Positions 27,220-36,734 are shown, counted from the first letter of the stretch. The stretch: 64,000 nt of DNA from Bin55 sp965199895 (GCA_965199895.1 CBDATJ010000008.1:124001-188000); one strand, 5' to 3'. Numbers and translations: made by a program. The notes: generated by a model from the letters alone, not told the origin.

Positions 27220-27946
27220 GTTGACTGATTGTTCGGTGTTGAGTGACAGTTACAAATTATCAGTCTAATTTCAATCAACATCTAGTTTCCTGGTTTCTTC
27301 ACGAGTTATTGGATTTGCCCTAGGTCCTGAATATTCACCTGCAGTCACTTCAAAATACCTCAGCGATTCATCATGTCCTTCGGGCTTCTTTTCGTTGGAG
27401 TCGATGCATCTTTCAATGAGCGTCCCTATACCTGAATGCTGTCCCTCAGCTTCACTAGCATCTTATGGTTAGATTAAAAGACGGGACAGATCAATTTGGT
27501 CATGTGTCCCAAATTCATCCTCGATGACATCAGGTTTTCACCTAAAGATGGTGCTGTCATTCTAGTTCTTTTTTCTAGCCATTAACTGTTAACGGTTCAT
27601 TCCTGCATAGCTCACTAGCACATGAGGGATCGTTTCCAGTCTAATGCACAGTATCGGACTGAAAATAGAATCTAATTAACCATTGCTGGTACTATAGCGA
27701 CAGGGGTGGAAATCTCGAACTTCTCTTTCAATCCCCATCACACTACCTTCTAGCGGTTAGATGAACACGATCTTTCAATTTCTCTTCCACACGCTCTTAA
27801 AATACTATACATTATAACAATTAATACATAGATTCCCTAAATTGAAATCTCATTAAGGGAAATTGCTTACTCCCACCAAACCAACTGTTTGGGAGAAACA
27901 TTCAATAGCTTTGCTGTATTCAGGGTGAAAGGGTGTCTAGCTCTGA
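27220..27946. other. Long non-coding gap between mutY and yggX
   Basis: About 730 bases without a convincing ORF, tRNA or decayed protein that I can recognise. It is AT-rich near 27790-27850. Weak structures are an imperfect palindrome AACTGTTAACGGTT at 27584-27597 and a bulged hairpin at 27870-27895, just past the mutY stop, which lacks a T-tract. The yggX promoter must lie here. Confidence 0.5.
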
Positions 27947-29011
27947 TCATAGGCGTTCAACGCTAGTTTTAGCTCGATTGATCCTTTGCCTAGTTTTCAC
28001 GGACATCCCGATTTCAGAAATTTCACTGATTCTGACCCACTTCATATTGTCTGGAGCTTGGTGGAATAAGGCATGGGTATCGCATTTTGCAACTGAAACC
28101 TTTTCAGATATCACAAAGTTTGAAATTCGGTAGGGTGCGATCTCGATCAAATCCATCAGTTCAAATTGGGTTTCGGTTAAATTCAAACGACTCATTCGAT
28201 CAGTTACCAGTTGGTTCTTGCTGATTTCAGGTGTATCCCACATATGGGCAAACACACCATCGGATCCTTGTTGTTCTAGTAGACACGCAAAATTTGTATC
28301 AAACAGTACAAGGAATTGCTTTTGTATTTCTTTCGTCTTGGGTTTGTTGTTGGGTTGTGGAAAGATAGCGACTTGATTGAGCTGCAATGCTCTACACCGT
28401 TGGCTCAACGGACAGTTGGAACACTCGGGTTGGGTGCGTTTACACTGTTTTGAACCGAAATCCATGATGGCTTGGGTGTACTCACCACACTGTGTCTTTG
28501 GGGTATGGGATTCTGCTAGTTTCCACAGTTCACTTTGAGAGATCTCGGTACCCTCTGGTCCACCGACACCATGAAATCGACACAGCACTCTTTTCACATT
28601 GCCATCCAATATGGGTGCTGAGAGGTCCCAAGCACTTGATGCGATAGAACCAGCTGATGAGCGGCCAAGTCCGGGTAGAGCTTGTAACTCTTTAAGTGAA
28701 TTAGGGATCTCACCATTAAATTTTTCAACAATGAGTATTGCTGAACGACGTAGATTGAGAGCTCTACGGTAGTAGCCGAGTCCGTGCCAATCAGCCAAAA
28801 TCTGTTCTTCCGATGCTTGGCTCAATGCTGTCACATCAGGGTACTTTGCGACCAATTTCTTGAAGTAGGGAAGGACAGTTTTCACTTGTGTTTGCTGCAA
28901 CATCACTTCTGCGATCCAGAAACCGTACGGTGTATTCAAGGTCTGCCACGGAAGGTTCTTTCGACCGTGGGTTTGTGCCCACTCCAGCACTCGTGTAGTG
29001 AACCAATCCAC
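27947..29011 (-). CDS. mutY: A/G-specific adenine glycosylase
   Basis: A base-excision repair enzyme that removes adenine opposite 8-oxoguanine. The catalytic Glu helix AEVMLQQTQV, the helix-hairpin-helix LPGLGRSSAGSIA, the catalytic Asp in ILDGNVKRVL and the 4Fe-4S cysteines in CKRTQPECSNCPLSQRC are all present. A C-terminal NUDIX-like 8-oxoG recognition domain follows. The 354-residue length is normal. The start is GTG at 29011. Confidence 0.95.
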   Translation of the reverse strand: MDWFTTRVLEWAQTHGRKNLPWQTLNTPYGFWIAEVMLQQTQVKTVLPYFKKLVAKYPDVTALSQASEEQILADWHGLGYYRRALNLRRSAILIVEKFNGEIPNSLKELQALPGLGRSSAGSIASSAWDLSAPILDGNVKRVLCRFHGVGGPEGTEISQSELWKLAESHTPKTQCGEYTQAIMDFGSKQCKRTQPECSNCPLSQRCRALQLNQVAIFPQPNNKPKTKEIQKQFLVLFDTNFACLLEQQGSDGVFAHMWDTPEISKNQLVTDRMSRLNLTETQFELMDLIEIAPYRISNFVISEKVSVAKCDTHALFHQAPDNMKWVRISEISEIGMSVKTRQRINRAKTSVERL

Positions 29012-29089
29012 TATAGATTTTCCGAAGTATTCCTAAAATCTATCAACGACCGCAGAATCCCTTTCTCTTGCAACTCTGATTGAATTACG

Positions 29090-29485
29090 ATGACCGACGT
29101 ACAAGAGTGGTCTCCCTCTCCCAATAAACTGGACGCAACACATGCTCGTGTTCTCAGTGAACTTTCCGAAATTCTGGAATTGGAAACACTTAATGTTTCA
29201 GCTCAACAAGCAGGCATTTTAGAGTCTGCATTGTCGTGTCCGGCAGAGGCATGGATAGACTTTGCTCAAGACTATTCTGACCAAGAACTTGTCGGGTGGA
29301 TCAAGGCTTTAACCCTTTGGGAGGCTTACCACGAAGCGATGAATCTAGGAGCGAAATCTCCGGTGATTCCCCTCGCTCGAGTGCTGCGTCAGCGAGGGTC
29401 CTATTCGAACTCTGTCACCCGTTGGATCCGACAACACTCGGACAATCGATTTCTTCCTTATGGAAGTGTGTCCCAGCTGCTTTGA
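29090..29485 (+). CDS. Conserved-type hypothetical protein, all-helical
   Basis: A 131-residue soluble protein, mostly helical by composition, with a basic C-terminal half ending in SDNRFLPYGSVSQLL. No catalytic motif, signal peptide or membrane helix is visible. It is transcribed away from mutY with 78 bases between starts. I recognise no named family. Confidence 0.6.
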   Translation: MTDVQEWSPSPNKLDATHARVLSELSEILELETLNVSAQQAGILESALSCPAEAWIDFAQDYSDQELVGWIKALTLWEAYHEAMNLGAKSPVIPLARVLRQRGSYSNSVTRWIRQHSDNRFLPYGSVSQLL

Positions 29486-29578
29486 GAGCCATTTTCTGGG
29501 TTTGGTCAGTGATGGTAGTACTGCCATGCTTGTAGTGAATCCTGAAGTTCCACCAGACGCATGTTCGCCAGTTAGACC

Positions 29579-29609
29579 TGTTCAATCACGTGTTTGGTTG
29601 GATTGAACA
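29579..29609 (+). terminator. Stem-loop after the hypothetical gene
   Basis: Perfect 9-bp inverted repeat TGTTCAATC / GATTGAACA with a 13-base loop, 94 bases after the stop of the preceding gene. It is followed by AGATTTTC, only a weak T-tract. It may be a terminator or a regulatory hairpin for the transporter 73 bases downstream. Confidence 0.35.
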
Positions 29610-29681
29610 AGATTTTCAGTCTTGGTTGACTCCAACTCAAAAATAGACATCTCTCATCATTCCCAAGGTTCACTAACTTGA

Positions 29682-30923
29682 GTGGGGCTTGACATTTCTA
29701 CACATCCGGTATTTAACAGCGTTTTAATCGCTTTGGCACTCGTGGTCTTCTTGGTGCTAGCACTTCCCAGACTCCGTAGAAGCGAATTGTGGCAGGCTAC
29801 CTTAACGCCGTTGTCCTCCATCATTGGCAGCGGATTTTTAGTGATGGCACCACTCCTCGCTGGAATAGTGGGGAACGTAGCACCCATTGCTATCATCGGA
29901 ATCGTTATCGCAGCCTATGCGATTGGCTATGTGATGCGCTACAACATTCTCTACGTCGAGTCTTATAAGCCTGAAGGAATAGGGGGAAAGAGATTCGTCG
30001 AGATTGAGTATCTGGGTAATGTGGTTCTGGTTGTTGCTTATGTCATCGCAGTAGCTTTTTATCTGACCTTGATGTCAGAATTTCTGCTGAAGTACCTTGA
30101 AGTCGATAACAAATTCCTAGAGCGCTCCATTACCACCGTGGTCATCGTTTTTATTGCTGTGGTGGGATATTTCTTTGGATTACGAGGTTTGGAGCGTCTA
30201 GAGAGTTGGTCGATGACCATACAGCTCTCAGTAGTTTGTGCACTGATTTTGGGGTTGATCGTGTTCTACCTGGGTTTCACTGGTGAAATCAGCTTCACTC
30301 GTGCTGATCACTCGAAGTTGATGCAAGCGCAAATGCTTGCAGGTGTGCTCCTTGTGGTACAAGGATTTGAAACCTCCCGCTTTCTGGGCAATGCTTATTC
30401 GCCTTCAGTAAGAATCAAGAGTATGCGGATCGCACAGATCATCTCCGGTATTGTTTACATGGGTTCTGTTTTTCTATTGATGCCTGCTCTCACCGAGGTT
30501 GATCTACGTAAGATTGAACTATCGGACATCATCGCAGCTATGGTTCCGGTTGCCATGGTTCTGCCGAGTTTGCTGATGTTTGCTGCTCTTATGAGTCAGT
30601 TCAGTGCAGCGGTTGCAGATACCAGTGGCGGGGGTGGGTTATTGCAAGAAAATAGTCGAGGTAGGCTAACATCCAAGATCGGATATGTCGTAGTTTCCGC
30701 TGCAGCCATACTCCTGATTTGGTCTGTGAACCTATTGCAGATTATCGTGTGGGCCTCCAAGGCGTTCGCAGCCTACTACTTCATTCAGACCATTCTTGCG
30801 TTGTGGCACAATCATCAAGAAAAACCTGGTGACTCGAAGATGGTTGCGTTCCGTTATTTTCTATTCGGATTGATCGCGATCATACTAGGTCTGGTCGTGG
30901 TGTTCTCAATACCAGCAGAGTAG
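29682..30923 (+). CDS. Multi-pass membrane transporter, APC-superfamily-like
   Basis: A 413-residue integral membrane protein with about 11-12 hydrophobic helices. The first core region (LSSIIGSGFLVMAPLLAGI) has the unwound GSG-type helix seen in APC-superfamily amino-acid transporters, and LLVVQGFETSRFLG resembles their helix 6. The substrate is unknown. It begins at GTG. No operon partner is evident; the next gene has its own promoter. Confidence 0.65.
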   Translation: MGLDISTHPVFNSVLIALALVVFLVLALPRLRRSELWQATLTPLSSIIGSGFLVMAPLLAGIVGNVAPIAIIGIVIAAYAIGYVMRYNILYVESYKPEGIGGKRFVEIEYLGNVVLVVAYVIAVAFYLTLMSEFLLKYLEVDNKFLERSITTVVIVFIAVVGYFFGLRGLERLESWSMTIQLSVVCALILGLIVFYLGFTGEISFTRADHSKLMQAQMLAGVLLVVQGFETSRFLGNAYSPSVRIKSMRIAQIISGIVYMGSVFLLMPALTEVDLRKIELSDIIAAMVPVAMVLPSLLMFAALMSQFSAAVADTSGGGGLLQENSRGRLTSKIGYVVVSAAAILLIWSVNLLQIIVWASKAFAAYYFIQTILALWHNHQEKPGDSKMVAFRYFLFGLIAIILGLVVVFSIPAE

Positions 30924-30986
30924 TCAATACTAAGATTCCAACAAGAACCTAAGATTCAAAAATAGGTGTGGTTTCTTGTGAACAGC

Positions 30987-31015
30987 TTGAATTTACACTC
31001 AATTTTGAGTATAAA
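30987..31015 (+). promoter_or_regulatory. Sigma-70-like promoter with embedded palindromic operator, copy 1
   Basis: TTGAAT (30987-30992), a 17-base spacer and TATAAA (31010-31015) form a good housekeeping promoter about 70 bases before the start of the first protease-like/TlpA gene. Within the spacer lies the perfect palindrome ACTCAA-TT-TTGAGT (30997-31010), touching the -10 box. A repressor bound there would block polymerase. The same arrangement precedes the paralogue. Confidence 0.6.
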
Positions 31016-31084
31016 TAATATCTTGACGTGACTCGTTCAAACAGTCCAGCGTCTTTCTATACGTGACTTAAGAGGATCCTCTCA

Positions 31085-33058
31085 GTGTTCAACAAAAATC
31101 CCTACCTCAAATTCTGCTTAATCCCAGTGTTTTCGGTTCTATTAGGAATAGGACTTCAAGCCCAATTCGCCGAACCGACAGATATGCCAGAGTATGGAGC
31201 TGGTGGCTCGGTGCCAATGAGCATTTACAGCGACAACATCGCTATGAAATTGCGTCTGGAGACTCAGCGATGGCGCAAAGACACCTATGTCGTGATTGAC
31301 TATGCTCAAACCAATGCGTTTGAGATTCAAAGTTGTGTGCTCGGCACCCTGAGATTCGGTGAAAACGAAGAAACCATCAAGGTGATGGCAGAAAACTTCA
31401 AAGTCGAAGTACACCGCGACGAAATTGCCGTTGCGCCCGACCTCATCTGTAATACTTTGTCTGCTGAATACGCAGAAGAAAACAATCAGATTGATGTAGC
31501 GGCTAAGATCGGCTGGCCGATCCTTAAGAACTACAGTCTGAGACTCGACTTTGACAGCCAAACTTTAGTCATGACCCCAGCAGCTGAGCGAACTGAAGCT
31601 GATGCAAGAGCTGAGTTCGAGCTAGTCATCACCGGACTACAACAAATCAATGATGAAGTTCTGGTTCCCGTCGCGATTGGAGACAACCAGTACGCATACA
31701 TGCAAATCGATACTTCAACCTATCACACAAGAATTGATCGTAATCTGGCTGAAGAATTGGGTTATCCGAGCGAAGACTCTGCATCCATAGAGTTTGCGAG
31801 TTCCGATCAGCGAAGTCCAGTCAGTGAGATGGCTGCACTGATGACGGTCGATTTGACCAGTGAAGAGGATGACATTAAGCAGATGGCTGCAGGCCTCTCG
31901 CTCCTTACTGGCTATGACCTAGAAATTAATCCCAAGCAAGGTTTCTTGGCTCTTTCACAGATCACAAACAGTAACTATCGTGAACCCGACGCTATTTTCT
32001 ACGCAGCAATGCGAGCAGCTGACCGCCACGCTTTAGACGCATTCTTGGACAGCTACCCCGAAGATAGGAACGTCGAAGAAGCCGTATTGAATCGTTTCGT
32101 TCTAGGAGTTGAAGTTGAAGACGATGTAGAGATTCAAATGGCTTCCTTGGAGAAGGGATTGAATGTCACCAAGAAATCTGAGAAGTTCCGTTATCTCAAT
32201 GATTTCCTAGGCATTGCTGTCAACATGCAAGCACACCCTGATCTGGGTATCGCAGTGGGCGAACGTTCTCTAGAGTTTGTCTCCGTAGCACAAAATCCAG
32301 GTGACCGCAATGTCGTTCAATTAATGGTCGGTGACCTGTATATGGACCAGGATAATATTGATGAAGCTCATAGAAACTACTTTGCGGCTAGCTTTAATGG
32401 CGACCCCAGAATGGACGGCATCATGAAGTTCAAGATGGCTACTGTTTATGAAGCGCAAAAACGATGGACTCGAGCGTACTCCAAGTATGCGGGTGCACTG
32501 AAGAAGCAACGCTCCTTACCCGAAGGTATTGCAGCTGCAGCCCAAGAAGGCTTAAGCCGAATTCGACCGATGTTGGATCCTGATGACCCATTAATCAAGG
32601 AAACTGAAAATCTACAACTCTACGTTGCTAAGGCAATCAACGTTGGCGAAGCGTTACCCGTCGTTACGGCAAACAATTTGGAGGGAGTAGAACAGTCATT
32701 AGCTGACTATCAAGGTAAGGTAGTACTCATTGATGTGTGGGCGACCTGGTGTGGACCTTGCTTAGCAGGTCTTCCCAAGCTACGAGAAGTAGCCGAACAA
32801 TTCGAAGGCACTGACTTTGTCGTTCTATCAGTGAGCGCTGATGACCAAGCTCAAACCGTTAAAGATTTCTTGAAAGATGAGGAAATGCCCTGGGATCATT
32901 GGCACATTGGAGCCAGTAGCGAGGTCCACGAGGAGTGGAGCATCCGAGGATATCCTACTTATATGCTCATCGACAGAGATGGAACTCTACTTTCTCGCGA
33001 ACACGCTCTCACTGAAGACATGATTAGTGAGATGCAGAAGCTGTTGATCCAGATCTAA
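31085..33058 (+). CDS. Secreted aspartic-protease-like / TlpA thioredoxin fusion, paralogue 1
   Basis: A 657-residue exported protein. A signal peptide (to about residue 28) is followed by two retropepsin-like lobes, each ending in a strand typical of these folds (LRLDFDSQTLVMTP; LEINPKQGFLALS). The catalytic positions are degenerate: VVIDYAQT in lobe 1 and MQIDTSTYHTR in lobe 2, rather than DTG. A helical, TPR-like middle (about 300-500) follows. A TlpA/AhpC-type thioredoxin ends the protein, with WATWCGPC (active site about residues 555-559). It is likely a periplasmic thiol reductase tethered to a peptide-binding platform; the protease lobes are probably inactive. The start is GTG, with its Shine-Dalgarno site inside a perfect 12-base palindrome (31071-31082). 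Confidence 0.78.
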   Translation: MFNKNPYLKFCLIPVFSVLLGIGLQAQFAEPTDMPEYGAGGSVPMSIYSDNIAMKLRLETQRWRKDTYVVIDYAQTNAFEIQSCVLGTLRFGENEETIKVMAENFKVEVHRDEIAVAPDLICNTLSAEYAEENNQIDVAAKIGWPILKNYSLRLDFDSQTLVMTPAAERTEADARAEFELVITGLQQINDEVLVPVAIGDNQYAYMQIDTSTYHTRIDRNLAEELGYPSEDSASIEFASSDQRSPVSEMAALMTVDLTSEEDDIKQMAAGLSLLTGYDLEINPKQGFLALSQITNSNYREPDAIFYAAMRAADRHALDAFLDSYPEDRNVEEAVLNRFVLGVEVEDDVEIQMASLEKGLNVTKKSEKFRYLNDFLGIAVNMQAHPDLGIAVGERSLEFVSVAQNPGDRNVVQLMVGDLYMDQDNIDEAHRNYFAASFNGDPRMDGIMKFKMATVYEAQKRWTRAYSKYAGALKKQRSLPEGIAAAAQEGLSRIRPMLDPDDPLIKETENLQLYVAKAINVGEALPVVTANNLEGVEQSLADYQGKVVLIDVWATWCGPCLAGLPKLREVAEQFEGTDFVVLSVSADDQAQTVKDFLKDEEMPWDHWHIGASSEVHEEWSIRGYPTYMLIDRDGTLLSREHALTEDMISEMQKLLIQI

Positions 33059-33079
33059 CTCAACGCACACTAACTAACC

Positions 33080-33115
33080 ATAGCTCCCTATTCGGGCGAA
33101 TAGGGAGCTATTTTT
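33080..33115 (+). terminator. Strong rho-independent terminator after paralogue 1
   Basis: TAGCTCCCTATTCG pairs perfectly with CGAATAGGGAGCTA across a two-base centre, followed directly by TTTTT. It lies 22 bases after the stop codon and shows that the two paralogues are separate transcription units. Confidence 0.92.
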
Positions 33116-33250
33116 GCTTACAGTTAAGCGAACGACCACCAAGAATCTTCGATTGCACTTCACCCTTTCCGACATCAAGGGTTCATCTCACTATTTGAGA
33201 TAACCGCGAGAATGGGCAAACCCTAACGTTTCTCCAGTCTCGCTAAAAAT

Positions 33251-33278
33251 TTGAATGTGAACTCATTTTGAGTACAAA
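33251..33278 (+). promoter_or_regulatory. Sigma-70-like promoter with embedded palindromic operator, copy 2
   Basis: TTGAAT (33251-33256), a 16-base spacer and TACAAA (33273-33278). The spacer contains the inverted repeat ACTCA-TTT-TGAGT (33261-33273) touching the -10 box, the same design as copy 1. A leader of about 130 bases would precede the start codon. Confidence 0.55.
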
Positions 33279-33417
33279 CATCTGTAAAATGGCATGTGCA
33301 TCAAAATGATGGACCACTGAGTGAGGAGCTATCTGAAATCAGGTTACGCTCCAGTTGACTCACCCAAGAACGCACACGCATAGGCGTGGAGTGAACACAA
33401 TTGAGGTTAATATTCAA

Positions 33418-35442
33418 ATGAAATCCGTTTTTAAATCAAAATTTGCCTGGCTGCCACTGGTAGCACTGGTATCGACTCTACCTATTCAAGCGCAAGATAT
33501 GGAACCAGAAGGTCCGTACTTTGGCGAAGGAGGTTCGGTTCCAATCAACGTTTACAGCGATCAATTTGCCGCTCGCTTAATCATGCAAACGGAAGTATTT
33601 CAAAAAGATGCCTACGTAGTCATCGACACCACTCAACCTTGGGGTATTGAAATCCATAGAAATGTCATCCGAGGGCTCAGATTCGGTGAAGGCGAAGAGA
33701 CTATTAAGGTGCTCGGCGAGAACTTCAATCTTGAAATTCACAGAGACGAGATTCGTCAAGCAGGTGGAAACATGCTCGACACGTTGACTGCGGAATTTGA
33801 AGAGCAAAACGAAGGTATGGAAGTCGTTGCCAAGATTGGTTGGGCTACTCTCAAGAACTTCAGCATGCAGTTGGATTTTGATACCAACAACATGACTTTA
33901 ATTCCTGCAATGGATAGAACTGAAGACGATGCTCGAAACGAGTACCAACTGGTAGTCACTGGAGTTCAGGAAGTAGACGGTCAGCTTTGGATTCCTGTTG
34001 TGGACGGTGACAACAAGCGCATGTTTATGTGGTTTGATACCGGTTCCTACCATACCCGAGTAGATCGAGACTATGCTTATGATCGTGGTCATCCCGCTGG
34101 AGATATCCCTAATCTTCGATTTGTAGATGGTGATGACCAGCACTCACTGTCTGACATGGCTGCTCTCATGCCTGTTCAGTTTGCTGTTCGAGATGAAACC
34201 ACAGCAGAAGGTGAACCAGAGGTTCTACACTTTGATGAAGATCGAATGAACACCGAGTTTCTGATGATGTCTGGTCTTTCACTGTTAACTGGCTATTCCC
34301 TAGAGGTTAACCCTAGAGGCGGATACCTTGCATTGACTCGCATCAAGAACAGTAACTATCGAGAAGAAGACGCAGAGTTTTACGCTGCTGTATCGGCTCG
34401 AGACCGGGGCATGTTGGATGAGTTTCTCAACGCTCATCCGGAAGACCGAAACGTCAAAGAAGCTGTTTGGATGCGATTTGGTTTAGGGGTTGAAGCAGAA
34501 GATCCAGTAGATGTTCAAATGGCTGCTTTGGAGAAGGGGCTCGGTCAAACCAAGACTTCAGACAAGTTCCGTTATCTCAACAACTTCGTGATCTATACAC
34601 TCCAATCTCAAGCAGATCCTGAGCTAACCATTGCAATCGGTGAAGAAGCTTTGGAGCACGTTGCAGTATCAAAGAATCCTGCGCATCGACAGAATATTCA
34701 GCTCATTCTGGGCGACAAGTACCTGGACAAGGATGATCTTAAGATGGCGTACAGTTATTACTTCTCGTCAGCGTTCAATGGAGATCCTCGACTAGAGGCT
34801 CTCACTAGGGTAAAGTTAGCAACAGTCTATGAATTACGAGAGCAACCCCGTAGAGCGTTTTCAAGTTACGCAAGAGCATTACGTGACCAAGAATCTCTGC
34901 CCGAAGATCTAGCAGCAGACGCACAAGAAGGCCTAACCAGACTTCGTGAAGTACTCGATCCCGACGATCCGCTCATTGAAGAAGCTGAAAACATTAAACT
35001 CTATGTCGCTAATGCAATCAATATCGGCGAACCTCTTGAAGTGGTTACCGCAAAGAATCTTGAAGGTGTCGAAGAGTCTCTTGAAGACTATCTCGGCCAA
35101 GTTGTTTTGATTGATGTTTGGGCTACCTGGTGTGGTCCTTGCATCGCCGGTCTACCTAAGCTCGCAGAAGTTGCAGATCGATTTAAGGGAACGGACTTCA
35201 CAGTACTCTCTGTCAGTGCTGATGATGAAGTGGATACAGTTATCGACTTTATCGAAAACGACACAGAAATGCCATGGGATCACTGGCACATCGGTGCAAG
35301 CAGCGATGTTCACCAAGCATGGAACATAAGAGGCTATCCTACCTATATGTTGATTGACAAGGAAGGAAAAGTCTTGGCCAGAGGGCACGGACTCACCGAT
35401 GAAATGATCTCATTGATCGAACAGAACCTAATTCAGATTTGA
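33418..35442 (+). CDS. Secreted aspartic-protease-like / TlpA thioredoxin fusion, paralogue 2
   Basis: A 674-residue paralogue of the preceding gene with the same plan. A signal peptide (MKSVFKSKFAWLPLVALVST) leads into a retropepsin-like lobe with VVIDTTQPW, then a second lobe with a canonical MWFDTGSYHTR (about residue 206). A helical repeat region follows, then a C-terminal TlpA thioredoxin with WATWCGPC (about residues 571-575). Lobe 2 has a 13-residue acidic insertion relative to paralogue 1. I start at ATG 33418, where the signal peptide begins; GTG/TTG extension to 33355 would add 21 basic residues. With one intact DTG, protease activity is conceivable as a homodimer but unproven. Confidence 0.8.
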   Translation: MKSVFKSKFAWLPLVALVSTLPIQAQDMEPEGPYFGEGGSVPINVYSDQFAARLIMQTEVFQKDAYVVIDTTQPWGIEIHRNVIRGLRFGEGEETIKVLGENFNLEIHRDEIRQAGGNMLDTLTAEFEEQNEGMEVVAKIGWATLKNFSMQLDFDTNNMTLIPAMDRTEDDARNEYQLVVTGVQEVDGQLWIPVVDGDNKRMFMWFDTGSYHTRVDRDYAYDRGHPAGDIPNLRFVDGDDQHSLSDMAALMPVQFAVRDETTAEGEPEVLHFDEDRMNTEFLMMSGLSLLTGYSLEVNPRGGYLALTRIKNSNYREEDAEFYAAVSARDRGMLDEFLNAHPEDRNVKEAVWMRFGLGVEAEDPVDVQMAALEKGLGQTKTSDKFRYLNNFVIYTLQSQADPELTIAIGEEALEHVAVSKNPAHRQNIQLILGDKYLDKDDLKMAYSYYFSSAFNGDPRLEALTRVKLATVYELREQPRRAFSSYARALRDQESLPEDLAADAQEGLTRLREVLDPDDPLIEEAENIKLYVANAINIGEPLEVVTAKNLEGVEESLEDYLGQVVLIDVWATWCGPCIAGLPKLAEVADRFKGTDFTVLSVSADDEVDTVIDFIENDTEMPWDHWHIGASSDVHQAWNIRGYPTYMLIDKEGKVLARGHGLTDEMISLIEQNLIQI

Positions 35443-35473
35443 TACGACCCATCTCAGTTCGGTAAAAAATGGG

Positions 35474-35505
35474 CCCGATGATCGTGTTTCGGTCATCGGG
35501 TTTTT
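35474..35505 (+). terminator. Rho-independent terminator after paralogue 2
   Basis: CCCGATGA / TCATCGGG stem with an 11-base loop, then TTTTT at 35501-35505. An A-run (35463-35468) precedes the stem, so it may also terminate the convergent envC transcript. Confidence 0.82.
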
Positions 35506-35573
35506 GTTTGATTGAACTCAGAAGCAAGATCAGAAAGATTCTGAGTTTCTAGCAACAGTCTCACCAAGCACAG

Positions 35574-36734
35574 TTATTCGGTTTGGGATTCCAGCCATTT
35601 GATGGGATCTATCGGCTCCCCGTTCTCCAACACTTCAAAGTAAAGGCTTGGGGTTGTAGCTCCTCCACTTTCACCTACGACTCCTATATTTTCCCCCGCT
35701 TCAACATCATCACCCACTTCAACAAATATTGAGTTGCAATTAGCATAGATGGACTTAAGCTCATTTCCGTGATCAACGACCACTACCATTCCATATCCTT
35801 TCAGCCAGTCTGCCATGACAACACGTCCTGCCAGTACTGCAACTACATCTGTATCTGCATCAGCTGAATATAGGACTCCATTCCACTTTAGTCGGCCGTC
35901 AGCACGACTCTCGCCGAATTCCCGCACTACCGTACCTACTACCGGACTGTATCTCGGCTTCTGATTGTTGTCAACTATTGAGGTAATGGTTGGACTGGTT
36001 AATGTTTCGATTTCAGAGATGAGTGCTTGAAGTCTCTGTTGGTCATCTCTAAGCTTTGCTGATGTCAGTTGGGCTTCGTTGATTTCACGTTCTAGTGCAT
36101 GGATGTTGTTTCGTCTTAGAGCAGACTTGAACTGTAAATCCTCTTGAGTACTTTGAGCGTTAGTCTGTTCTTGTTTGAGCAAGTTTTGTTTTTCAATCAG
36201 GGTCACTGAAGTCTGTTCCAGCTCTATCAGGGTCTGTTGAAACTGTTCAATGAAGTCAGTCTTGGAGCGCACAAAGTAATTGTGGTAGCGAGTTCCTTGT
36301 TGTCTAGCTTTGCGATCTTGTGGGCGGAGTAAGTCCTTTAACCAATGGGTGTGTCGGAGACGATATTCAGAGTGTAGGTGCCAACTCACTGTTTTGGAAT
36401 TGGCTTGAATTTCTACATTGAGTGTATCACGAGTTCTCGATAGTTCCTCAATGTTTTTTTCATGTTCATCGATTTGCTGCTCGATATCAAGCAGTGTTGC
36501 TGACACCATCTCGATAGCACGGTCAGATTCCTCAATCCCATCTTGAAGCTCTTTGATTTGCGCGCTTGCCCTGCCGATGAGAATGTCTTGAGAATTGAGC
36601 TGCTCGAGCACTTCTTTGAGTTTAACAGGGTATTGGTCTGTGTCAGCAGGTTCAGCCTGTGCAAAAAGGATAGAGGAGGAAAGAACACAGGCAAGTAAGG
36701 AGAGGATTCCCGTGAACGAACGCAGCCCCATCAA
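35574..36734 (-). CDS. envC: Murein hydrolase activator EnvC-like protein
   Basis: A periplasmic activator of cell-division amidases. Signal peptide (to about residue 27), long coiled coil (about 35-245), then a LytM/M23 domain (about 265-380). The zinc ligands of active M23 peptidases are missing: the usual H-x-G-x-D stretch reads LKWNGVLYSA and the final HxH is SLYFEV, as in EnvC. The 386-residue length fits. It overlaps gpmI by four bases, the E. coli and Pseudomonas arrangement. Confidence 0.88.
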   Translation of the reverse strand: MMGLRSFTGILSLLACVLSSSILFAQAEPADTDQYPVKLKEVLEQLNSQDILIGRASAQIKELQDGIEESDRAIEMVSATLLDIEQQIDEHEKNIEELSRTRDTLNVEIQANSKTVSWHLHSEYRLRHTHWLKDLLRPQDRKARQQGTRYHNYFVRSKTDFIEQFQQTLIELEQTSVTLIEKQNLLKQEQTNAQSTQEDLQFKSALRRNNIHALEREINEAQLTSAKLRDDQQRLQALISEIETLTSPTITSIVDNNQKPRYSPVVGTVVREFGESRADGRLKWNGVLYSADADTDVVAVLAGRVVMADWLKGYGMVVVVDHGNELKSIYANCNSIFVEVGDDVEAGENIGVVGESGGATTPSLYFEVLENGEPIDPIKWLESQTE

